From Bifidobacterium breve (GTDB taxonomy: Bacteria; Actinomycetota; Acidimicrobiia; IMCC26256; PALSA-555), in assembly GCA_945889545.1 (NCBI GenBank), contig CAMDCC010000029.1, positions 1 to 16,083 on the forward strand: a stretch of DNA of 16,083 nucleotides, read 5' to 3'. The notes under the pieces were generated by a model. It ran no database searches and had not been told where the DNA came from. It was given only the letters and a program-made list of their open reading frames with translations. Made by a program: the position numbers and the translations under genes. The first letter of the stretch is position 1. Each line of letters opens with the position of its first letter. Shown here piece by piece: positions 7,694 through 13,180 of this stretch.

Positions 7694-7930
7694 CTACCGA
7701 GCAAGTGACGCTTTAGGGCGGCGGCGGTATTTCCACCAAATCGTCACGATCAACATCCTCAAGAGCCGGGCCTCGAGACGCGCGAACTGCTCGTGTATGT
7801 CGGTTCCAAACGCGTCGACCTGCTTGCTCAATGGAGGAGTCGAGCCGACGAGCGATTCGCGCTCGATCAGGTCGTCCGTGCGAGCGTCACGGCGAGCGCA
7901 ATCGATCCGAGAATCGTCGGCATCAGCCAC
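7694..7930 (-). pseudogene. Probable remnant of a coiled-coil/membrane protein gene
   Basis: This frame overlaps the 3' end of the small membrane protein gene on the same strand and continues past it. The informative part is VDAFGTDIHEQFARLEARLL followed by RMLIVTI, an amphipathic helix running into the start of a membrane segment. That is the general layout of the intact neighbour. The hydrophobic segment is cut short after seven residues and replaced by WWKYRRRPKASLAR, which is translated from a dispersed repeat (7697-7741). I read this as the tail of a decayed related gene interrupted by the repeat. It has no start or ribosome-binding site of its own that I trust. A spurious frame remains possible. 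Confidence 0.35.
7697..7741. repeat. Dispersed repeat, copy 1
   Basis: CCGAGCAAGTGACGCTTT (7697-7714) is identical to 8515-8532. After 18 intervening bases, CCACCAAAT (7733-7741) matches 8534-8542, where only one base separates the two blocks. The intervening bases also resemble the right arm of the second copy (AAATAC...GC...AAAGCGTCACTTGCTC on the other strand). No perfect inverted partner is present here. Confidence 0.75.
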
Positions 7931-8139
7931 ATCAAGAGGGTCGCCTTCAGGTCCTTGATCGCCGAGTCCAGGTTCTGCTTGGTCGCGATCGCCAGATGGT
8001 CGAGATCGGTCTTTGTGGCGATGTCGGCCCAGCCCACGGGCGGCAGGTACTCCATCAGGAGTGCTGCCTCGTCGGCGCCAAGCGTGGCCTCGAGTCGGTC
8101 GTGGAGCGAGCGTCGGAGCTTCTGTTCATCTACAGCCAT
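7867..8139 (-). CDS. Small coiled-coil protein with C-terminal membrane helix
   Basis: A 90-residue protein. The N-terminal half, LHDRLEATLGADEAALLMEY followed by LPPVGWADIATKTDLDHLA, has the look of a widespread but uncharacterised actinobacterial family with a 'YLPP-GWADVATK-DLD' signature and DUF1640-like coiled coil. A short heptad-like helix (about residues 40-66) leads into a single membrane helix (about 68-86), and the protein ends four residues later. It is probably a tail-anchored inner-membrane protein facing the cytoplasm; I know no defined function. I chose the ATG at 8139; a GTG at 8154 would add five residues. A TTGACA lies at 8165-8160 on this strand, but no -10 of good sequence sits at the right distance. 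Its downstream end overlaps the remnant described at 7694-7930. Confidence 0.65.
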   Translation of the reverse strand: MAVDEQKLRRSLHDRLEATLGADEAALLMEYLPPVGWADIATKTDLDHLAIATKQNLDSAIKDLKATLLMWLMPTILGSIALAVTLARTT

Positions 8140-8237
8140 GATGCCCGACGACACAGGTCTGTCAAGGCAGTGACCAACTCCTGATCCGGCTCCTGATCAG
8201 GGTCAACCGATTCGGCCCGCACGCGTCTGTACCGGGC

Positions 8238-8570
8238 GTGATCATGGTGGCGGTGGAATCCGAGACGACCGGGGCGATACCTGACGCGATGGCATCGGAC
8301 GACGCCGATTCGGTGCTCGGGGCTGCGTTCCGGCAGCACTACGAGCAACTCGTGGGTTTCGCACGGCTCCTCGTCGACGATCGAGGCCAAGCCGAGGAAG
8401 TAGTGCAGGAAGCGTTCGCCCGACCTCTTTCGCTGGAGCGAAGGCAATGCAATTCTCACGCTCGTCGCGCAAGGAATCACCGCCGTCGACTGGTAGCGCG
8501 TCACACCCAAACTTCCGAGCAAGTGACGCTTTGCCACCAAATACGCGGCAAAGCGTCACTTGCTCCGTAA
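8238..8570 (+). pseudogene. Truncated ECF sigma factor remnant
   Basis: The frame starting at ATG 8238 (or ATG 8289) encodes SVLGAAFRQHYEQLVGFARL followed by LVDDRGQAEEVVQEAFAR, a clear ECF sigma-70 region 2.1-2.2, the part that binds the beta-prime clamp helices. After about residue 62 the sequence turns into Arg/His-rich residues with no resemblance to sigma regions 2.3-4, and the frame finally runs through a 19-bp inverted repeat before stopping at 8570. Region 4 with its helix-turn-helix is absent, so the product could not work as a normal ECF factor. A one-base frameshift near 8423 would give a different 23-residue tail that also lacks sigma features. It is best read as a decayed gene cut by rearrangement or repeat insertion. 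Confidence 0.55.
8517..8565. repeat. Perfect 19-bp inverted repeat, dispersed repeat copy 2
   Basis: GAGCAAGTGACGCTTTGCC (8517-8535) and GGCAAAGCGTCACTTGCTC (8547-8565) are exact reverse complements around an 11-nt spacer. It sits between the end of the ECF remnant and the 3' end of the convergent rhomboid gene (stop at 8581), so it could act as a bidirectional terminator-like hairpin, although no T tract follows. The left arm shares 18 bases with a copy at 7697. The 9-mer GCGTCACAC occurs on both sides (8498-8506 and 8578-8586). Confidence 0.85.
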
Positions 8571-8580
8571 GAAACGAGCG

Positions 8581-9459
8581 TCACACGGGCGCGGGGGCGT
8601 TGGGGGCGTTGGGGGCGTTGGGGGCGTTGGGGGCGCTGGGGGTGGAGAGCTCTGGGGGAGGCGGCATTGGCGCGGTGGTGGCCGGAGGGCGACGGCTGTC
8701 TTGGTGACGCCACCACAGGCCGACGAGCGCGCCGAACGCGAACCCGCCGAGGTGCGCGGCCCAGGCGACACCGGACGTCTCTCCAACGAGCAGCAGGTTG
8801 CTCGCGAGCCAGATCACGAGCAGCCAGAGTGCTTGCACCTTGCGCAGGAACACGGGTCCGATCGGGATGATCGACTTGATGCGCACGTTCGGCCACAACA
8901 CGAAGTACGCGCCCATGACCGCGGCGATCGCGCCCGACGCGCCGACCATCGGCACAGTCGAGTTCGGGAAGAGCAGAACGTGAGCCAAGGTCGCGGCCGC
9001 GCCACCAACGAGGTACAGCAACAGATACCGCCACCATCCCTTGTGCGCTTCCAGGTTGTTGCCGAACACCCACAGGAACACGAGGTTCCCGAACAGGTGC
9101 GGGATGCTGCCGTGCAGGAACATCGTGGCGATCAGCGCGAGCCACACGACCTTGCCTGGCGAGTGCGCGGGACCGCCCTCGTCGGAGCACGCGCTGAAGT
9201 CGTGCGGGAATTCTCGGAATGTCTCTTCGAACTCGCGCTCGGTGAGCGGGCGCCCCTGCGTGATCTCACACGGAATCGCCGCGTTGTCGACGGCGAAGCG
9301 CAGGTCGCCCTCAGCGCCCCGCTCGATGATGCCGTCCCAATGCAGCTCGGGTGTTCCCGTTGGCTGCACCGCGAAGTACACGACGATGCACAGCGCGCTG
9401 AGCAGGAGCGTCACCCTCGGGACGCGCCGGATGGGGTTGGCGTCGGCGAACGGGATCAT
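8581..9459 (-). CDS. Rhomboid family intramembrane serine protease
   Basis: A 292-residue polytopic membrane protein that would cleave membrane-protein substrates within the bilayer; the substrate is unknown. Rhomboid hallmarks are FLHGSIPHLFGNLVFLWVFG (residues 114-133, with the conserved H and N), GASGAIAAVMG with nucleophile S175, and AAHLGGFAFG with catalytic H236. An acidic, Cys-containing loop (about residues 40-100; C64 and C91) separates the first helix from the rest and probably faces outward. The C-terminal tail after about residue 251 is hydrophilic and Pro-rich, ending in tandem Ala-Pro-Asn repeats encoded by a 9-bp DNA repeat. The ATG overlaps the stop of the upstream DUF gene as ATGA (9459-9456), indicating translational coupling. 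The stop lies 16 bp from a perfect inverted repeat. Confidence 0.93.
   Translation of the reverse strand: MIPFADANPIRRVPRVTLLLSALCIVVYFAVQPTGTPELHWDGIIERGAEGDLRFAVDNAAIPCEITQGRPLTEREFEETFREFPHDFSACSDEGGPAHSPGKVVWLALIATMFLHGSIPHLFGNLVFLWVFGNNLEAHKGWWRYLLLYLVGGAAATLAHVLLFPNSTVPMVGASGAIAAVMGAYFVLWPNVRIKSIIPIGPVFLRKVQALWLLVIWLASNLLLVGETSGVAWAAHLGGFAFGALVGLWWRHQDSRRPPATTAPMPPPPELSTPSAPNAPNAPNAPNAPAPV
8593..8637. repeat. 9-bp tandem repeat (5 copies) inside the rhomboid tail
   Basis: Four perfect copies of GGGGGCGTT (8593-8628) and a fifth with one change (8629-8637, GGGGGCGCT). On the coding strand they give Asn-Ala-Pro repeats at the C-terminus of the rhomboid protein. The 9-bp unit preserves the frame when copy number changes. 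Confidence 0.95.
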
Positions 9460-10088
9460 GGGCTCGCCGAGCCGGGTGGCTCATTAGGTGGCTCATCGGG
9501 CGGCTTGGGTGCTGTCCAACCCGTCCACCCCGCGCCGTCCCACCACCGCAGCTGCGCAGTGGGGTTCCACGGGTCGGGATGCCAGTCGGGTTTGGGCAAT
9601 GATACGGCCGTCGCGGCCCACGTACCCGCGGCCTCGGCTCGCGCCCGCGCCGCCGGGATCGCCTCCGCGAGCACGGTGACGAGTGCGTCGAGATTGTTCG
9701 TGCCTACCGCCACCCAGTAGCGCTTGCCGCCGTCGAGTCCCCGCAGGCTCATTGAGTCGGAGGTCCAGATGGGGTTCGCACCCAGGTAGCGGCGATTGAG
9801 GTGGCGCCACGGCCAGGTGTTCCCAGCTTGTCCGAGGGTCGACAGCTCGAGCGCACAGAGCCGCACCCAGCGCTTCCCAACCCACAGATGGTCGGCCTCG
9901 ACCCGGACGCGCGTCTTGCGGAAGCGCACCACGTTGTAGAGCCACGCCAGCACGGCGACGGGCGCGAGCACCGGCAACACCGCCACGACCATGATCACCA
10001 CGATCACGGGCAGCCAGCGCCAGTCGCGCCGCTGGGCGGCCAGGTGCTCCTCGTACAACGCCGCTGCCGGCGCGGCCAGGTCAGTCAT
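9456..10088 (-). CDS. DUF3093-like membrane protein with C-terminal DUF2510 domain
   Basis: A 210-residue protein with two close membrane helices (about residues 25-52) after LYEEHLAAQRRDWRW. A globular part follows in which VRVEADHLWVGKRWV, WPWRHL and KRYWVAVGTNNLDALVTVL match the general layout of actinobacterial DUF3093 proteins (short membrane hairpin plus a PH-like beta domain ending in YW-V-T-N). After an Ala-rich linker the C-terminus contains WHPDPWNPTAQLRWWDGAGW (residues 169-188), a clear DUF2510 motif usually found at the ends of actinobacterial membrane proteins, then a Pro/Glu tail. No enzymatic motif is visible. The stop overlaps the rhomboid start (ATGA), so the two are likely made together. 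The ATG at 10088 is preceded by degenerate 14-bp repeats that contain further start-like triplets. Confidence 0.8.
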   Translation of the reverse strand: MTDLAAPAAALYEEHLAAQRRDWRWLPVIVVIMVVAVLPVLAPVAVLAWLYNVVRFRKTRVRVEADHLWVGKRWVRLCALELSTLGQAGNTWPWRHLNRRYLGANPIWTSDSMSLRGLDGGKRYWVAVGTNNLDALVTVLAEAIPAARARAEAAGTWAATAVSLPKPDWHPDPWNPTAQLRWWDGAGWTGWTAPKPPDEPPNEPPGSASP

Positions 10089-10130
10089 GCCTGCTCAGTC
10101 GTCCCCGCTCAATCATCCCTGCTCAATCAC
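10075..10130. repeat. Four degenerate 14-bp tandem repeats at a start codon
   Basis: Successive 14-mers at 10075, 10089, 10103 and 10117 share the pattern (G/C)CC-G(C)TCA(G/A)TC(A/G)T; neighbouring copies agree at about 11-12 of 14 positions. The first copy contains the start codon and second codon of the DUF3093-like gene. On the minus strand the copies begin GTGATTGAG, ATGATTGAG, ACGACTGAG and ATGACTGAC, so the gene's initiation region appears to have been duplicated upstream. Confidence 0.75.
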
Positions 10131-10183
10131 CGTGGACGTACGGTACGCTCCCGCGAGTTGACGCCGACTCCACGGGGGTTTCG

Positions 10184-10264
10184 ATGAAGAAGCTGCTCAT
10201 CCTGCTTGTCCTGGTGCTCATCGGGGTCGCGGTGGCGAAGAAGCTCCGCGAAGTCGAGCACTAG
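10184..10264 (+). CDS. 26-residue membrane miniprotein
   Basis: An ATG at 10184 opens an 81-nt frame encoding 26 residues: basic start MKKLL, one hydrophobic stretch ILLVLVLIGVAVA (about residues 5-17), then KKLREVEH and a TAG stop. This resembles the N-terminal half of small single-helix actinobacterial proteins of the DLW-39 type, but the acidic C-terminal part with the D-L-W motif is absent. A GGGGG run at 10174-10178 ends five bases before the ATG and may act as a weak ribosome-binding site. Upstream, 10139-10149 contains overlapping TACGGT/TACGCT hexamers and a CGTAC/GTACG dyad, without a convincing -35. The gene is convergent with the HAD hydrolase gene (34-nt gap). A coding role is likely from the basic-hydrophobic-charged layout but cannot be proven from sequence alone. 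Confidence 0.6.
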   Translation: MKKLLILLVLVLIGVAVAKKLREVEH

Positions 10265-10298
10265 ATCCCCACGCTCGACCCGACGCTCGAGGGACGCT

Positions 10299-11093
10299 CT
10301 ACGCGGCAGCGCGGTCTTTCCGGCGCAAGAGCCACCACACCACCGCGCCCGCGCTCGCCGCAGCGACGGCGCCTGACACTGCAAGTGGCGAGTGCGGTAC
10401 CGGCACGCGGTCGCGCAGCCGGACCGGACGGGTGAAGTTGAGGACCGGCCACTCTTCTTCCTTGGCGACACGCGCGAGATCACGATCGGGGTTGACGGCG
10501 ACCGGGTTCCCCACGACGCGCAGCATCGGCTCGTCGGTGACCGAGTCGCTGTACGCGTACGACTCGGCGAGGTCGATCCCGGAGCGCTCGGCGAGCGCGC
10601 GAATCGCGTCGGCTTTATAAGGGCCGTACCCGTAATACGCGAGCTCACCGGTGTACGCGCCGTCGACGCCCACCTCCGCGCGCGTCGCTATTACGTCGTC
10701 GACGCCGAGGAACTCACCGAGCGGCCGCACCACTTCCTCCGGCGCCGACGACACGATCACGACCGTGCGCCCCGCCGCCTGGTGCTCGTGGATGAGCTCG
10801 AGCGCCTCGGCGAAGATGATTGGCGTGACCACTTCTTCCAGGGCCTCGCGCACGATCGACGCCACGTGGTCGCGGTTCCAGCCCTTGATCATGTCGAGCA
10901 TCGCGACGCGCAATTTCTCCCTCTTCTTCTCGTCGGCGCCGACGAGCATGAAGACCACCTGTGCGACCGCACCGCGCGCGATCGATCGCCGGGACAGCAG
11001 CCCTTCTTTGTAGAAGTTGCGACCGAACGCGAGCACGGAACTCTTGGCGATGATCGTCTTGTCGAGGTCGAAGAACGCCGCACTCGTTGCCAT
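10299..11093 (-). CDS. HAD-IB family hydrolase with C-terminal membrane anchor
   Basis: A 264-residue phosphatase-like protein of the SerB-related HAD subfamily IB. Motif I is FFDLDKT (nucleophile D9, acid D11), motif II is VIVSSA (S115/S116), motif III is K160 in GYGPYKADAI and motif IV is YSDSVTDEPM (D183, D187). The cap region lies between residues about 15 and 95. A hydrophobic segment near residues 237-256 followed by RRKDR suggests a C-terminal membrane anchor. The substrate is unknown; phosphomonoesters are usual for the family. The same type of gene (Rv3661) neighbours the Tad-like cluster of M. tuberculosis, as here. The frame extends far upstream (to 11738), but homology starts at the ATG at 11093 and the extension runs antisense to the pilus operon. 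A TAGCCT lies seven bases before this ATG. Confidence 0.9.
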   Translation of the reverse strand: MATSAAFFDLDKTIIAKSSVLAFGRNFYKEGLLSRRSIARGAVAQVVFMLVGADEKKREKLRVAMLDMIKGWNRDHVASIVREALEEVVTPIIFAEALELIHEHQAAGRTVVIVSSAPEEVVRPLGEFLGVDDVIATRAEVGVDGAYTGELAYYGYGPYKADAIRALAERSGIDLAESYAYSDSVTDEPMLRVVGNPVAVNPDRDLARVAKEEEWPVLNFTRPVRLRDRVPVPHSPLAVSGAVAAASAGAVVWWLLRRKDRAAA

Positions 11094-11100
11094 CGGTACA

Positions 11101-11106
11101 AGGCTA
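11101..11106 (-). promoter_or_regulatory. Predicted -10 of the HAD hydrolase gene
   Basis: TAGCCT on the minus strand (11106-11101) fits TANNNT and ends seven bases before the ATG at 11093, giving a leaderless or nearly leaderless transcript. The -35 position falls in the 16-bp repeat array and shows no strong consensus. Confidence 0.5.
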
Positions 11107-11120
11107 CGCGCCCCCCTGAA

Positions 11121-11182
11121 CATGATCGACCGTTGACATGATCGACCGTCGACATGTTTGACCCTTGACACGATCGAAGACG
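11121..11182. repeat. Four 16-bp tandem repeats in the divergent HAD/pilus intergenic region
   Basis: Copies begin at 11121, 11137, 11153 and 11169. The first two, CATGATCGACCGTTGA and CATGATCGACCGTCGA, differ at one position; the third, CATGTTTGACCCTTGA, and the partial fourth, CACGATCGAAGACG, are more diverged. Each junction creates a TTGACA or TCGACA hexamer, the last of which (11165-11170) is the -35 of the pilus promoter. Confidence 0.9.
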
Positions 11183-11193
11183 CGCCGTACGTT
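11165..11193 (+). promoter_or_regulatory. Promoter of the Tad/Flp pilus operon
   Basis: TTGACA (11165-11170) and TACGTT (11188-11193) are separated by exactly 17 bp, the best sigma-70-type pair in the window. Transcription should begin near 11200, leaving a leader of about 77 nt before the GTG at 11277. Confidence 0.75.
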
Positions 11194-11230
11194 GCCAGCC
11201 GCTCGTCTTCCCGTGCCCTTCCTCGTGCGA

Positions 11231-11253
11231 ACCGGTCGCGTCTGTCGACCGGT
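11231..11253 (+). promoter_or_regulatory. Perfect 8-bp hairpin in the pilus operon leader
   Basis: ACCGGTCG (11231-11238) pairs with CGACCGGT (11246-11253) around a 7-nt loop. It ends seven bases before the AGGAAGG Shine-Dalgarno (11261-11267), so it could influence translation or serve as a protein-binding dyad. The right arm contains TCGACCG, which also occurs in the 16-bp repeats upstream. Confidence 0.5.
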
Positions 11254-11276
11254 CGATCCGAGGAAGGTGCAATCTC

Positions 11277-11987
11277 GTGCTCTTCGCGCTCTGGTCTCCC
11301 AAGGGAGGCTCCGGCACATCGGTGCTCGCCGCCGCATGTGCGCTCGTGTTGGCCCGTGACGGGGCCGGTGCTCGCCTCGCCGACCTCGCCGGCGATCAAC
11401 CCGCCATCTTCGGGCTCGCCGCCGATCCGGAGACCGGCATCGTCGACTGGCTCGCGGCGGGTGCCGAAGCACCGGCCGACGCGCTGGAACGACTCGCAGT
11501 CACCGTGGCTCCCGGTGTCGCGCTGGTTCCGCGTGGCACCGCCGACCGCGCCCTCGCTCCGCTCCCAGCGGCCGAGACCGGCGCTGCGCTCGCGGTCGCA
11601 CTGCGCGACGGACCGGTGCCCACGGTCGTGGATGCCGGCACTGCCACAGCACCCGCGGCGCGTGCGCTCGTGGAAGTGGCCGACGTGTCGGTGGTCGTGC
11701 TCCGGGGTTGCTACCTCGCGCTGCGCCGGGCGGTGCACTCGCCGCTCCTGGCTCGCGCCGCCGGCGTGGTCATCGTCGAAGAGGTCGGTCGGTCGCTCGG
11801 CCCATCGGAAGTTCGTGACGTTCTTGACCGGCCGATCCTGGCGCGCGTCCCGGTCCGGGCTCCCGTGGCGCGCGCGGTCGACGCGGGTGTGCTCGCCGCG
11901 CGTCTGCCCGACGCGTTAGCTCGGCCGGCGGCGCGACTGCTCACTCGGCTCGGACTCTGCACCGAGCGACGGGGCGAAGCCGCGTGA
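11277..11987 (+). CDS. CpaE/TadZ/Ssd-like P-loop protein of the Tad cluster
   Basis: A 236-residue MinD/ParA-superfamily protein at the head of the pilus operon. In Tad systems such proteins (CpaE, TadZ, mycobacterial Ssd) help place the assembly machine at the membrane or pole. The N-terminus reads LWSPKGGSGTSVLAAACALV, a deviant Walker A: the signature K9 is kept, but the usual lysine before the final Thr/Ser is a Thr (KGGSGTS rather than KGGxGKT). A Walker-B-like TVVDAG is at about residues 116-121. There is no N-terminal receiver domain, unlike classical CpaE. The start is GTG with AGGAAGG nine bases upstream. The stop overlaps the next start as GTGA. The position matches Ssd (Rv3660c) next to the HAD gene in M. 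tuberculosis. ATP hydrolysis may be lost, given the missing lysine. Confidence 0.85.
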   Translation: MLFALWSPKGGSGTSVLAAACALVLARDGAGARLADLAGDQPAIFGLAADPETGIVDWLAAGAEAPADALERLAVTVAPGVALVPRGTADRALAPLPAAETGAALAVALRDGPVPTVVDAGTATAPAARALVEVADVSVVVLRGCYLALRRAVHSPLLARAAGVVIVEEVGRSLGPSEVRDVLDRPILARVPVRAPVARAVDAGVLAARLPDALARPAARLLTRLGLCTERRGEAA

Positions 11988-13180
11988 GCACCGAGCTCAA
12001 GCAGCGCGTTCACGAGCGCTTGCTCCGCGCGCCCGAGCTCGTCGAGCTCGCGCAAGCCGATGGGCAACACGCGGTACGTACCCGACTAGCCGAGCTTCTG
12101 CGCGACGAAGATCCGCTCCTCCCCGTAGCGCACTTCGAGCGCTTGCTCTCGGAGCTCACCGACGAAGTAGCTGGGCTCGGACCACTCGAGCCGTTGTTGG
12201 CCTCGCCCGACGTCACTGAGGTCATGGTGAACGGCCCCGGTCACGCGTACATCGAGCGGGCCGGTCGGCTCGAGCGCATCGAGCTCGATCTTGACGCCGC
12301 GGGAATCGCGCGACTCGTCGAGCGCGTCGTCGCGCCCCTCGGGTTGCGGCTCGACCGGTCGTCTCCGATGGTCGACGCCCGTCTGCCCGACGGGTCGCGC
12401 CTGCACGCGATCCTCCCGCCGCTCGCGATCGACGGACCGTGCGTGACGATTCGACGTTTCGGTGCACGCCCCGTGCCGCTCGAGGCGTTCGGACTCGACG
12501 CCGCCGCGCAGGCGTTCCTTCGTTGGTGCGTAGAAGTCGGGTGGAACCTCGTGGTCGCCGGCGGCACCAGCGCGGGGAAGACCACGCTGCTCAACGCGCT
12601 TTCCGGCGCCATCCCGCTTGGCGAGCGAGTGGTGACCATCGAAGAGACCGCCGAGCTGCGCTTGGCCCAGCCGCACGTCGTACGGCTCGAAGCCCGACCA
12701 CCCAACGCCGAGGGCGCGGGTGCGGTTCCAGTGCGCGCGCTCGTGCGTGCTGCGCTGCGGATGCGACCCGACCGCGTTGTGGTCGGCGAAGTCCGCGGCG
12801 GCGAGGCCTTCGACATGCTCCAGGCACTCAATACCGGTCATGACGGCTCGCTCTCCACGGTGCACGCCAACAGTGCGGCCGACGCCATCACTCGGCTGGA
12901 GACCCTCGTGTTGCTCGCCGACACCGGGCTCCCACTGGTGGCCGTGCGCTCCCAGCTCTCCGCCGCACTCGACGGCGTGGTCTTCGTGGCTCGTCGCGCG
13001 GGTGGTGTTCGGCGCGTCGAGCAGGTCGCAGAGTTGGTGGTAACGCCCGACGGTCCCACCGTCCGATCGTTGTTCTCGTGGCGCGACGGCTCACTCGCTG
13101 CTACCGCCACACCCACACGCGCACCGCGTCGACCCGACGCGCCGCCCCCCGACATCGAGTGGTTCGCATGCGCACAGTGA
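11984..13180 (+). CDS. tadA: Tad pilus assembly ATPase TadA/CpaF
   Basis: A 398-residue hexameric secretion ATPase that powers polymerisation of Flp pilins at the cytoplasmic membrane. The N-terminal domain (about residues 50-160) contains GLGPLEPLLASPDVTEVMVN, typical of CpaF. The ATPase core has Walker A GGTSAGKTT (193-201), VTIEETAEL (217-225, Asp box), Walker B VVVGEVRGGEAFDML (265-279) and the His-box GHDGSLSTVHANS (285-297). The C-terminal 25 residues are Pro/Arg-rich and probably disordered. GTG start overlaps the previous stop by four bases (GTGA, 11984-11987). It corresponds to the 'helicase/secretion neighborhood ATPase' type (Rv3659c in M. tuberculosis). Key residues are intact, so it is expected to be active. 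Confidence 0.95.
   Translation: MSTELKQRVHERLLRAPELVELAQADGQHAVRTRLAELLRDEDPLLPVAHFERLLSELTDEVAGLGPLEPLLASPDVTEVMVNGPGHAYIERAGRLERIELDLDAAGIARLVERVVAPLGLRLDRSSPMVDARLPDGSRLHAILPPLAIDGPCVTIRRFGARPVPLEAFGLDAAAQAFLRWCVEVGWNLVVAGGTSAGKTTLLNALSGAIPLGERVVTIEETAELRLAQPHVVRLEARPPNAEGAGAVPVRALVRAALRMRPDRVVVGEVRGGEAFDMLQALNTGHDGSLSTVHANSAADAITRLETLVLLADTGLPLVAVRSQLSAALDGVVFVARRAGGVRRVEQVAELVVTPDGPTVRSLFSWRDGSLAATATPTRAPRRPDAPPPDIEWFACAQ

Noticed and set aside
8137..8165. TTGACA on the minus strand (8165-8160) as promoter of the small membrane protein
   Set aside because: The sequence 17 bp downstream (ATCATG) overlaps the start codon and does not fit a -10.
8423..8494. A frame starting DLFRWSEG and ending at TAG 8494 as the continuation of the ECF sigma after a one-base shift
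   Set aside because: The 23 residues do not resemble sigma regions 2.3-4 and stop too early; a frameshift alone would not restore the gene.
8593..11182. Tandem repeats considered as a CRISPR array
   Set aside because: Units are 9, 14 and 16 bp, directly adjacent without spacers, and no cas genes are present.
11094..11738. N-terminal extension of the HAD hydrolase frame by about 215 residues
   Set aside because: It runs antisense through the pilus promoter and the Ssd-like gene; the HAD motif I starts seven residues after the ATG at 11093, as is usual.
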